Shown here piece after piece: positions 11,848 through 27,330 of a stretch of 64,000 nucleotides of DNA; positions within the stretch are counted from its first letter, which is position 1, and each line of letters begins with the position of its first letter. Under the pieces are notes generated by a model, which saw only the letters and a program-made list of their open reading frames with translations, did no database searches and was not told where the DNA came from. Where the stretch lies: contig JAQSEB010000041.1 in assembly GCA_030063045.1 (NCBI GenBank), positions 2,783,501-2,847,500 on the forward strand. Direction: 5' to 3'. Made by a program: the position numbers and the translations under genes. Source of the stretch: Pratylenchus scribneri. Its lineage: Eukaryota > Nematoda > Chromadorea > Rhabditida > Pratylenchidae.

Positions 11848-13244
11848 ATGGCGAATCCAGCACCAAAGGAAGACACATGGGCGTTCCAGCAAATCGGCGA
11901 TCCCTTCCCAGACAACCCAGTCAAAGTCACCGGACAGCAGGTTGGTCGTTTTTTTTCTTCCTTTATTAAACAAATATTAATTCGTCCCTTTTTTTCACAG
12001 AACATGTACGTTTCCCTGTGGTACAAGAACGGCAAGCCGCTTCACGGATATGGATGGAACGACGGAGGCGTTGTGCAGGCATCTTTCCCCTACAATTCGG
12101 CTGAGCTCACCGGCAAGCAGGATCTCGGCGGCCAGATCCAGGTAAACTGCTTTTTTATTTTTTATTTTACCAGATCTAAACCTCCCATATTTCCAGGTTT
12201 TGCAATACAAAGGAGACCACAACACGCTTGGCTACTGGTACGAATGGATCAAGTACAAGGACCGATTCCAGAAGGCAGACACTCGTCAACTGGTTCGCTG
12301 CGGGAACTCCATGCCAATCTTGTGGGCGGATCGTGCTGGCGGACCATTGCTCGGCTACTTGGACATGAAGACGGAGGAAGCATTCTTCTCGCAGGCCGGA
12401 AAAGCGGAGAAAATCACTGGAACACCATTGGCTGAGATGCTGATCATCGTTCGGTGAGTCAAAAATTTTTATCAAATTGATTTTAACTAATTTTCCCCCA
12501 TTTTTTAAAGGAACACCAAAGGAGGACCACCCGGATGCGTCTGCGACAAATGCCCGAAGGAACCGGCACCAGTGCGAATCATGCTAAATGAATGGGTCGA
12601 CATGAAAATGGGCGATCCCTGGCCGCAATTCAAACCAATCAAGGCTGGCGACAGGACACTCAAGGCTGCACCCGGCGATCCTGCTGATCAATTCGTCGCC
12701 CTGTGGTACGTGCATGGAGAACCAGTGATGGGCCGCATCTGGAACAACAATGGCAAGGTAAAATTTACAATTTTTTAATCTTTAGCTCAATTTTAATGTT
12801 TCCCCTCAATTTTAAGGTCGCTGCTGCGTTCGGCTGGGGAGGCAAGGCATTCACCGACCAGATTGGATCAATTCAAGTGCTGTGCGAGCTGCCGGACCAT
12901 GTTCGCGGATTCGACTACCATTGGTGTTCGTTCAAGGAGGCCGCCATCTTCGACAAGAACCAGAAGCAATTCTTCCCAGTCCACGTGGATAGTGTCAAAG
13001 GTGGGTGACTTATTTTTTAACATTAACTTTTAATCAAAATTAATTTCCCAAAATTCCAGGAAACATCTCGCCATGCCTGCTGACGCTGCCGAACGGGACA
13101 CAAGCGCTGGGCAAAGTGGACATCCGCAACGAGAAGGCATCGGCCGTGATCAATGGCAAGGAGGAGCAGTTCGTCGGCCCAACTGTGCAGCAATTCCTGG
13201 TGCTATGTCGCAAGGCCAAACCCGGGCAGAAGTTCGATGAATAG
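11848..13244 (+). CDS. Tryptophan-rich two-repeat protein, nematode-type, function unknown
   Basis: Six exons (11848-11940, 12001-12141, 12197-12453, 12511-12757, 12817-13000, 13060-13244) give 368 residues. There is no signal peptide and no membrane segment. The protein contains a repeat of about 70 residues seen twice: [18 protein letters not shown] at about residues 34-100, and [18 protein letters not shown] at about 225-295. Each copy is followed by a GQIQVLQY- or [13 protein letters not shown] strand and an aromatic Y/FDYHW-type segment. A short CVCDKC motif lies between them. I do not recognise a named family. The repeat vaguely recalls secreted/cytosolic DM9-like folds, but the diagnostic motifs do not match. 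Codons are strongly G/C-ending and a TATA box is present, which suggests high expression. Its divergent neighbour, a CK1-like kinase, has the same codon style. Confidence 0.85.
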
Positions 13245-13418
13245 AAGACAACTTGGCAACGATCTTGCGGACATCTCCTCTCTTCTCCCCCATTCCCATC
13301 CATTCATATTGTTCCCATAATTGTTGTTACCCCCCTCCCATTGCATGTATCCACTCATCATAATTATATGTAAATATTGTTGTATGATTGTTGTATTGCT
13401 CATATTGTATCACAATTG

Positions 13419-13424
13419 AATAAA
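13419..13424 (+). terminator. Polyadenylation signal AATAAA
   Basis: AATAAA lies 175 nt after the stop codon at 13244, with a T-rich stretch following. It is the likely 3' end of the tryptophan-rich repeat gene. Confidence 0.55.
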
Positions 13425-13910
13425 GAATTTTAAAAATAAAACTTGTGTACTATTTGTATATTTCTTAGGTCAAAACCTACTCATTATTCAAAAACCTTTG
13501 GTTTTTACAAATTCCCACCGAATCCAATTTCATTTAACAAGAAAAATAGGTTCAACAGTGTCTAGTTTAAGTGTAGAGTAGATTAAATTGGATTGTAAAA
13601 TCGGGTCAATTTTCATTTTTGGTTTTTTTGCAATTGTAAATTTTCCTTATCCCTTCCCTCCTCATCCTCATCTCAATTCAGCGCTCAGCTCATATCTCAT
13701 ATGGAAGCAAGCATCGCAGCAGCAGTTAATTTATTATTCTGTCTGGACAAATTCGTTTTCATTTTCAAGATTCATAGATAGTTTTGGTTTATTCATAATC
13801 ATTGAGTTAATGATGTACTAAACTAATTTAATAACTAATTTGTAAAATAAATTTTTTAGAAATTTATCAAAAAATAAAAACCTATCAAATTTATTGTCTG
13901 GAAATCGGAA
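13425..13910. other. Intergenic between repeat-protein gene and eIF3e
   Basis: AT-rich spacer. The eIF3e promoter should lie here. No TATA box or conserved element was recognised. Confidence 0.35.
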
Positions 13911-16381
13911 ATGACAGAGTATGACCTTACCAATAAATTGACTCCATTTTTTGGTAAGCAAATTACAATCAATTTACATTCTATCAATTAATTAATTTTA
14001 AGATTTGCACCTCGTGATTCCGTTACTTGAATTTATTGAGCCAAAAAAGGTTGTCCTTCTTTTTTTATAAAGTTTTCAATCCATATTTTTCAGATTTATG
14101 ATGAAGAATCATTTAAGAAAGCGCATTTATCTGTCTACCGAAAAACCAATATGGTTAGTTTTTATTATCAATCTATCCATGCTTTTACGTTTTTACCAAT
14201 TTATTTAAAGGTCGACAATCTTATTAATGATTATAGTGAAGATGAAAAATTGGTCATCGAATTTCAGGCCAAGAAAGAACAAATCATGGAAGAGAAGGAA
14301 CGCTTAAAGGCCGATTCTACTCCAGTTTTGGCTGTTCTGGATCGAGATGATGTTAAAGAGGTTGAAAAATTTATCGGATATATTTAAATTTTCAACTTAA
14401 GATGATGGAAACAATGACCCGAGACCGTGAAGGGAACAACAAAATGCTGGAATATATCGAAAAGAATTATGGGGTTTATAAAACTAAAATTGATTTGATT
14501 GATAATTCGAAAATTTCACAGTTTAAAAAGGAAATGCTTGGCAGCCTCTACAAATATGCAAAATTCCTTTATGAATGTGGCAATTATTTGGCGGCATCCA
14601 CCTATTTGGAATTTTATCGAATTCTCATTCCTCAACATGATCCAAATTATTTAAATGCACTTTACGGAAAATTGGCATCGGAAATTTTATTGCAAAGTTT
14701 GGTAAGTTATTTGGATGGGCATAAAAAATCTCAAAAATGAATTGAAATTTTAACCATTCAAAAACCATAAGTCAGCTCTTATTTCTTAGGTTCCAAAAAA
14801 TATTTAATCCAAGAATTCAAAAACACCAATTAAATAAATTCGTTATAGGACCATGCTCGTGACGACCTAAACAGACTTCGTGCCTACATCGATTCGGACC
14901 CGTTCGAATCGGACATTGAATTATTGCAGCATCGAGCCTGGCTTTTGCATTGGGCCCTTTATGTTTATTTCAATTTTCCCAAGGGACGGGATGAGGTCAT
15001 CGATTTGTTCCTCAATCAGCAACCATATTTGAATGCAATTCAGGTTTACCTATTATTTTTTTATGGAATCTGAACAATAAATAACTACTAAAATCAATCC
15101 ATCGAAATAAACAAATTATTAATTGGAAATGCTCGAATAATTATGACAAATCCATAGGAATTAAAATGAGTTAGATTTCTAGAAAATTTTGGACATATTG
15201 GAATGGCACTTTTTAACTGAATTATTTTACTATAAATTTATTGCAATTTTAGATCATCTGCCCACATTTGTTGCGTTATTTGGCCGTGGCGGTGATTACC
15301 AGCAAGAATAAGCAGAAAAGCAGTTTGAAGGATTTGATCCGCGTCATTGAAGTGGTTTGTTCATTTTAGGGTAATAAATTGAATGAATTAATCAATTTAT
15401 TATTTAAAAGGAACGACACAATTATCAGGATCCGGTCACCGAATTTCTCTCCTGTTTGTACATCGATTTTGACTTCGACGCGGCACAAACCCAATTGCGG
15501 GAATGTGAATCGGTGAGTGGACAACTAATTTTAATATTCACTCTTTTCCAATTAATTCATTCTTTACAATTGCCTAAAATGATTATTCTAATAAGTAAAG
15601 ATTGATAAATAGCTCAATAAATTAATTTTATTTTCGAATTCAACAAATCAATAATAAAAAATAATAATAAAATAAAATAATATTATTTTAGGTATTGAGC
15701 AATGATTTCTTTTTGGCCCAATGTTTGGACGATTTCCGTGAGAGTGCCCGCCTACTCATTTTCGAAATGTTTTGTCGCATCCACCAATGCATCAGTCTGG
15801 AAATGTTGGCCAAACGATTGGGCATGGATAAAGTGGATGCCGAAAAATGGATTGTCAATGTTCGTCTCATTTTTATGTACAAATTTATATTAAACAATTT
15901 CAATTTTTTAGTTGATTAGAAATTACAAAATTGAGGGCGCCAAAATTGATTCGCAATCTGGACAAGTGGTCATGAGCGGTAACTTCAAATATTATTGGAA
16001 AAATATGATAAATTAGAATTATTCCAAATTATTTCAACTTCAGATAAGCCAATCAAAATATTTAAAATTGATTTTTAAAATAAAACAAAAAATTTTTGGA
16101 CTAAAAATCTTTTCACATTAGAATTTTTAAATAATTATAATTAATCATTTAAAATTTGAATTAAATTTATTAAATTTGCATATTCAGCCAAACCGGTGAG
16201 CATTCACGAACAAGTAATGGAGAACACGAAGAGAATGACACTTCGATCACAGCAAGTCGCATTGCAATTGGAGAAGATTCGAGTCGACAAAAAGGTAAAG
16301 GATTAAGAAAAGGGGAATTTGTTCAAAATAATTATTCATTTATTTTTGCAGAGTGGACCATGGAAACGAGAGGCCATTTGA
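13911..16381 (+). CDS. eif-3.E: Eukaryotic translation initiation factor 3 subunit E (eIF3e/INT6)
   Basis: A PCI-domain subunit of the eIF3 complex that helps recruit the 43S ribosome to mRNA. The start [14 protein letters not shown] aligns with the vertebrate MAEYDLTTRIAHFL. It is followed by [51 protein letters not shown] and [20 protein letters not shown]. Next come [17 protein letters not shown] and [17 protein letters not shown]. The PCI domain near the C-terminus includes [36 protein letters not shown] and [20 protein letters not shown]. About eleven exons; the first are 13911-13953, 14003-14049, 14094-14153, 14211-14360 and 14402-14701. A moderate insertion after EKNYG is specific to this sequence. 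The final exon is short (SGPWKREAI) and stops at 16379-16381. Confidence 0.95.
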
Positions 16382-16462
16382 ATTGGAAGTTGGAAATGAT
16401 GAGATGATTTCAGTCCTTTGTTTTTTGTTTTTCTCCCTTTTATTCATGTTTTTTTGGTGTTG

Positions 16463-16468
16463 AATAAA
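16463..16468 (+). terminator. Polyadenylation signal of eIF3e
   Basis: AATAAA about 80 nt beyond the stop codon, followed by T-rich sequence. Confidence 0.55.
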
Positions 16469-17619
16469 ATTTTTTCTATTACATTTTTCCATTCTTTTCT
16501 TCAACTTTATCGTCAGCAAATTTAGAAGCAAAATTTGCCTCTTCAAAACCAAAATGATCGGTGGATGATGCCCATTCATTCATTCATTCATCCACCTATT
16601 TTCATTCCATCCATTTTTGGTTTCCTTCAGCCCAACAACCGTGCCAGCCGCAAAAATTGTAGCACATCAAAAGGTGAAAAGATGAATAGATCGGCGAGAA
16701 GATGACCCAAATTCGGGTGCGCATCTTTTTTTGTTGGCTCTCATCCTTCCTTCGCCGATTCAAATGGCGCAATCCCTCGAAAAAAAAAATTCAAAAATGG
16801 TTCTTTATTACTACCATTTTGATGATCCCCCCTCAGGCTTTTAACCCTTTCCATGTGAATTTTAGTAACAAAAATGAACTTGAATTGAAAGACCATAAAT
16901 TTATACGTTCCTCTTTGTTAATTCATTGTTGGAAATTGGAATGGATAAAACACACAAATGGAAATATAAAGGAGAGAATGGGCAATTTGGATACAAAATT
17001 CGATGAATTATGAAACAAAAGATTGGAAATAAATAATAAATTAGACAGAATATTTTATTACAAATAGGTAATACTTATTAGGTGTAAGTGTAAAGGCAAG
17101 ATTCTAAGGGACAAATTTGTTGTGGAGGGGATTACTGTGCATTGAATCGGTACATTTCATTTACGGAATGTTTTTATTATCATTATGGGGGGGGGGGCTT
17201 ATTTAATAATTAATTATCATTTTTTGTACTTGAATAGTGAATTTGTTGAAATTAATGGGCATTAAATTGAATTAATAATATTGCAAATATTTTGAATGGG
17301 AATGAAAGAATCGTGGGGATTTGAATGAATTTGTGAAAGAATGAATTAAAATGTGGAATGAATGCATAAATGGACATATGATGGAATGAAATAAAATTAT
17401 GGAACAGCATTTGGAGTAAATCAAATGTTCATTTTTTGGTGGAATTTCCTTTTTATTGAATTCAACTAATTTCCTAACAATTGGACAGAAATTTGCTTTG
17501 AATGAAGTGGCCAATAAAATATTCCCTTAGGCAAAATCACTTTGACAGGCTAAAATACTGTAGTCTATATTGCCAAAAAAACCCATCCTAAATTCATATT
17601 TTTTCCATGATGGCCATTA
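16469..17619. other. Convergent intergenic region between eIF3e and NHR-23
   Basis: Contains ATTC-type tandem repeats near 16570-16595 and a run of about ten G at 17187-17197. Two open frames here (16702-17013 and, on the minus strand, 17272-17514) show no recognisable protein. The right part is the likely 3' UTR of the nuclear receptor. Confidence 0.4.
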
Positions 17620-22296
<4,677 letters not shown>

Positions 22297-25200
22297 TGCG
22301 CCGAGAAGGTCACCGCCCAAATATGCGCAGCACACTTTTTTGTGGGTCAACACCAAACGGAGGTCAAGATGCGGTCAAAAAACACTCGCTGGAGGGACGA
22401 ACCAAAATCTGCGGCCGAGCTTCGGGATGGGTCGTCGTCGATTGGGGAAGGAGTTTTTGGTGGGTCAATTTGCCGGATGATTATGTGGGAGGTCAATTTT
22501 TTGCTGTTTGGGCAAAGGAATGTGCCGGCGCATTCAATTGACGAAAAAATGGGATGCTAGAAATGGACGCTCGATAGAATGGGAATGGGTGGGTGGGTGT
22601 TCTGCAAAAAATTGTGGAGGACCAAAAGGAAGGAAGGAAGAAGGAAGAGAAGAGAAGAGGATGATGATGACCACCTCTTCCTTCTTCATTTGCTGCTGGG
22701 CAACCTCTGACCTCCTTTTTTTGGTCGCGTTTGTTGCATTTTTGTGTGTATTTTGGATTGTGGACGGTCGGCGGAATGTGGTTGGCGTTCCTCCGCACAC
22801 TTCCATCCGTTTTTGCTGCCCTTGTCCACCCTCAAGGCCCATCACATTCTTCCGTTCCCCAAAATCCCTTTTGGGGCAGAGAATTTTCGGGGGCATAAAG
22901 GGCAATAATAAGCGAGAGGCCCTCCGCCGATGGTCCCCATCCACCGTAGGGGTGGTTGCTCTAATGGACATTGGGGGACTGCTGGGACTTTGGGACAAAT
23001 TCACTGCAATTTTTGTTGGCTACTTGCTCGCGTTGCTCTTTCACCTTCGCCTTCCTTCACTGATTCTTCTCTTCCTCTTCTTTTTTTACTTCTTCCGTCC
23101 ACGGCCACGGATGGTCACTTTGACTGGGGGAAGTCCATCCATCCATTTCCCCCTTTTCAATCGGCCAATTCTCTTTTCTGATCCCCTTTTTGTGTCCATT
23201 CCATCGCCCGCCTTTGGGTCCATACAATAGGGGGTGGGGTGGATGTGGCCAAAAGCATTTTTGCTTCCTTTTGTTAAATGGAATCGTGGAGGAGGGTTAA
23301 AAGTTGAAAAGGAATAGAAGAATGTGAATTTATTGAATAGGAAATAGAAGAAGATCGAATTGAATTGGAAAATATGCCGAAAAATGAATAAAAACGAAGC
23401 CCCAACCTCGCATTTCGGAACCGGGCCTTTGTTGTTGTGCGACCAACAACATTTCCTGCTGCTGGGCCCTTTGCTGTTGTTGATGATGCTGCTGAATCAT
23501 TTGGCCCAGATTGGCCGGCACCGAAGTGCCCAATTGGAAATGGGAGGGAGGCGGCGAGGTAATCGTCGTTCTGTTGAAATGGGCAAAAACAATGCCGCCG
23601 AAATATTTTACTGTAAATCAAAATGGGGAATTACTGTAAAAATGGAAAAATTTCTGGATAGACACTTTTTTATTTATCTAATAAGGTTTTGAATAGTTCA
23701 TAATGGACTCAAATAAATGCCATTCACATTTACCCTCTCATCAGATTCGGCTTTTCCATTTCTAATCCTTTTAAATGTAAAATGGATTGGATTGAATGTT
23801 CGGATTGGGTGGGTCATTCCCTTCTATTCAGATTCGATGATGCCACAACAAAAATGTGCGTGTTTTTTGTACGGTTGCAGGGAAAAGGAGGGAGGAGATT
23901 GGAAGCTGGCAGCAAAATGTGCTCGGCTGGAGGGAAAGAGGTCAAGTCAACTGCCCACCGAATTTGAGCTCAAAGGGCGCATCGCGCAGAATTTTGTGTG
24001 TGTGAAAGGTGGTCGAAGAAAAAAATGGATGGAAAGGGGGGAGGAGGGCACAATTTGCCGCAACGCCACCGGCCATCATCAACCATCAAGCAACAGAATG
24101 GAAGGGTTGGGGGGGGGGGGGGGGGGTGGCTGGTTGGTCAGCAAATTTGAAGAAAAGGGGGAATTGGGCGGGGGCAAAGGAAGTTGCGCCACAATCCCCC
24201 CATTCCGCGCATTTCACCTTTTCTCCAAAGGGCGAGGGTGGGAGGGTGGGGCACTCCAAAATGCCCCCATCGAAATGTGTGATGCAAGCTAACTCGCCGC
24301 CACTTCGTCCTTTCTTGCACAAAAGGAGGGAAGTTGCACCGGCCACATTCCCTCCAACCGATTCACCTTTCCCCCACATCCCTTTCGGCGTGCGCCAGTG
24401 CCACCCGGGGGGATGGCGAAAAGGGGATAGAGGGTTGGACTTACGATGGATGATTCGAGGGGGAATGGATTTGGGGGAAGAGGATTTCAGCCATCGCGCG
24501 GTGGTCGCATCATCTCCAAATAATTGGACAAAAATGAAGGAGGAAATGGTTTAATGAAAAATTGGAATGAATTTAATGGCCAAATTTGGCACAGAAACCA
24601 AACAAACAATTCCATGTGACATTTGTTGATGTTGGCAGCCTCCCTTAACCAATAAAAAGTTTTTTTCCTTGTTTGGATTGCGCCGGCGGCTGACTCGGGC
24701 AAATTTTGTTGCTTTGTCGATCGGCCGGCCCTCACCCTTCCACAACCCTTCCTCCCGATTGGTCTTGCTGAAAGGTGGTCGGGGAATTGACCTTCACGTC
24801 GCACAGCCTGCCACCGCCAAACACAAACAGCAGCACAACGGTGATGGGTGGCGGCCGAGGATAGGGTTGGGGGAATTCCCGGCTCCAATTCTGCTGCGGC
24901 CAACGTCAAAAGATTTTAGGGATGTGTTGGGAGAATAGGGGGAAATTGTGAGGGAATTTTGAACAATGCGGCAAAACAATGTAATTTGATAAAAAAAAAT
25001 GTGGAGAAATGTTTGGAGAGAGGGGATTCTGAATTCCAACCAATGATTGTTCCTTTGGGCAAACTAAACAACAATTAAAAGGTGAATTGACTGTTTTCCT
25101 ATTAAGGCCTTGGAATGAAACTATCTGCTTTAAAATAATGTCGGAAATTCAAGTAAAAACAATTGTTCAAAAAGCATAAATTTTGGGTAATAAATTCTTC

Positions 25201-25384
25201 TTTGATGATCATCCAATCTTTTAATCTAACAACCAAATTGAAATGGATATTGGCGAAAATTTCAAACAAAAATGGTTCAAGTTTTATCGAATATATTTGG
25301 TGCAATGTAAAATAGTTCTGACCAAAAATAAGCAATAGAGTCAAATTGTATCCATCCATTTCCCATTCATTCGCCTTTTTCATT
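22297..25384. other. Long upstream region of nhr-23
   Basis: No complete gene is convincing here. The sequence is unusually rich in G, purine runs and CCACCT-type motifs, and it contains a run of about 16 G at 24110-24126. A minus-strand segment at about 23405-23565 could be an upstream exon (see the separate entry). The plus-strand frames at 22508-23230 and 24009-24554 are low-complexity and have no splice context. This is the likely regulatory region for nhr-23, whose relatives have large, cyclic promoters. Confidence 0.4.
23405..23572 (-). CDS. Possible upstream glutamine-rich exon (nhr-23 isoform?)
   Basis: Read on the minus strand, an acceptor ATTTCAACAG is followed by TTITSPPPSHFQLGTS, then QMIQQHHQQQQRAQQQEML and LVAQQQRPGSEMR, and a GTTGGG donor. 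The composition matches the glutamine-rich A/B regions of the receptor downstream and of nuclear factors generally. No in-frame ATG context or partner exon was established, so this is a candidate only. Confidence 0.3.
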
Positions 25385-26032
25385 TCACTTCTTTCCACGT
25401 CCATATCTCATCAATTGGCCATCGTCGGCATCGATGACCACCAACGGTTGATCCTGTTGCTGAATCCCACGTTGGGAACGTAAAATCGAGGAACTTTCGG
25501 CACCGGCATCATAGAGGCTTCTTCCAAAGCGCAAAAATGAATTACCATCGGTGGGCGAAGTTAACTGAAAATTAGGCGAAGAATTTTTAGACAATTTGGA
25601 TGAATATTAGGACTTCTTCCGGTTGCTGTTGATGGAGTTGTTCTTGTTGATGAGCTCGAATTGCGAAGAGCAGGGCACGATCAAGGCCAGAATTGCCCGA
25701 GGGAACATCACCGCCACCGTTGCTTTCATTCCAATTCTTCAGGGCACGTCCCGTTCGGACAAGTGCGCCTATTTGGAAGGGGTGGAAATTTTGAGTAGCC
25801 CTCGGGGAAGGTGTGGGTAAATTTGAAGGCTAAACGCTAAAATGATTCCATTTCTGATATAGAATTAAGTTTTGTTTTGGCCATTCATAAAGTAAAGACC
25901 ATTTTACCTCTTAGGCCATTGCTTTGTTGAAAAAGTGCGGAAAAGAGTACTAAAATTGGCATTTAAAATGGTTTAAATTCTCCTCTAAATCTCACCAAAT
26001 GATGTGACAATTGCCTTTGCTGTTTTGCGCAT
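25385..26032 (-). CDS. FMRFamide-like neuropeptide precursor
   Basis: Four exons (25996-26032, 25908-25949, 25614-25768, 25385-25564) join to give 137 residues. The N-terminus MRKTAKAIVTSFVLFSALFQ is a typical signal peptide, so the product enters the secretory pathway. Amidation/cleavage sites are visible: SFLRFGR, which would yield an -FLRFamide, and QLMRYGRGKK at the very C-terminus, which would yield an -LMRYamide. ALVRTGR near the N-terminus is a third, weaker candidate. Cleavage would be at single Arg or at RGKK. The donor of intron 3 is a weak GTCCTA, but the unspliced frame meets a stop, so splicing is needed. The exact flp family number could not be assigned. The -RYamide ending recalls luqin-like peptides, but their C-terminal cysteine pair is missing. 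Confidence 0.75.
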
Positions 26033-27330
26033 TTTCTCCTTGGCAAAATATTTTTGGAGGGAATATTAAAATGAAAGAAGGATTTTTCGAGAATGGAATA
26101 TGTTCAATTCGACGGAGGAATGAATGAATAAAAGAATGGTCTTGTTCTGTTGTTGATGTTCACCTTAGCAGCCGTCCTCACCGGCTCATCCCAGCGGCAA
26201 ATTGGATGGCATAAATCAGTGTGGATGGACAATTTCAAATAAAATTGGGTTTGTTTATGTTGTTGAACTGTTGGACAGCAGAAGAATTATGGGAACGGAA
26301 GGAGAGGATTAAATGAAAACAGAATGAATTGAATGGATGCCAAAAATGGGAGGAGGAACATGAAAATATGGCATTGGCATTTGGGGGGCAATAACATCGC
26401 CAAAAGGGAAATGTCATTCACCATTTTTCATGCTGTCCATTCATTCGGATGAAGCGAGACAAATTTAATCGGGCAAAAGGTGAGAAAAATGGCCCTAAAA
26501 TGGGTGTGTGGAATTGGGCCAGGGGCAAAGGACAAATTTATTGGCGCAAAATATTTTGGTGGATGAAGGGGGAAAGGGGAGAGGAACTCCCTAGGGCAAA
26601 TTTTTCCACATATGAATATGCCGAATCCTCTCTGCACCTTCGTGTGCAATAGAACAATTTCAGATCCCATTTGATGAGGAGGCAATAATTTATGGCCAAA
26701 AATGGCTTCAAATGATCTATTACGGCCATAGTAGAAGGTTTAGACCGAACTCCAAACAAAGAATACAAAAACTTATTTTTTTTAATATATTTTATTATAT
26801 ACTCTATTAAAATGCCATTATTATGCATGAATGAATGAAAATGAGCTTGAAATGCTGATCAATGGGAATGGAGATTCTGGGGATGAATTGGATATGTAAA
26901 TGTAATATTGATATGGATTCTTTCACTGAATAAAATGAATGAATTTAATATGACAATTGACAACAAAAAGATTGGAATAATTATTCCATTGGATGGTCAA
27001 AAAACATAAAATATCCGAATGAAATGTTAACAAACTCGTAGAGGGGAAGAAAAACCATTCAGGCAAGAATGAAATTATAAAATGATGGGAGGGGGGGGGG
27101 GGTCGCTAGAGGAATTATGCTGATCAAAACATCACATATTTATGCGGGGATTATTTATAATTAATTTTAGTCTCATCGGATGAAATGTAAGAAAGAAGGA
27201 GAAAATGTTTTGATAAACCCGTGTGGTCAAAGAATGAATCAAAATGGGGAGAGGGCATAAAATATAATAATGAATGTGTTTTTAATATTCTGGCACATTT
27301 GAGTATGGCAATTGGGTCTTTGTCTTTGTT
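26033..27330. other. Intergenic between neuropeptide gene and bre-4-like gene
   Basis: The left part is the likely neuropeptide promoter. A run of about ten G lies at 27092-27102. The right part would hold the 3' UTR of the glycosyltransferase. Open frames at 26428-26828 have no recognisable content. Confidence 0.35.

Noticed and set aside
22508..23230. 240-residue open frame on the plus strand
   Set aside because: Low complexity, hydrophobic runs from TTCTTC-type repeats, no splice context, and it lies antisense in the upstream region of nhr-23. Probably chance.
24009..24554. 181-residue open frame crossing a poly-G tract
   Set aside because: The frame is carried through a homopolymer run and encodes glycine/tryptophan low-complexity sequence with no recognisable domain.
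24487..24909. 140-residue minus-strand frame
   Set aside because: No domain, no signal peptide, and composition like the surrounding non-coding sequence.
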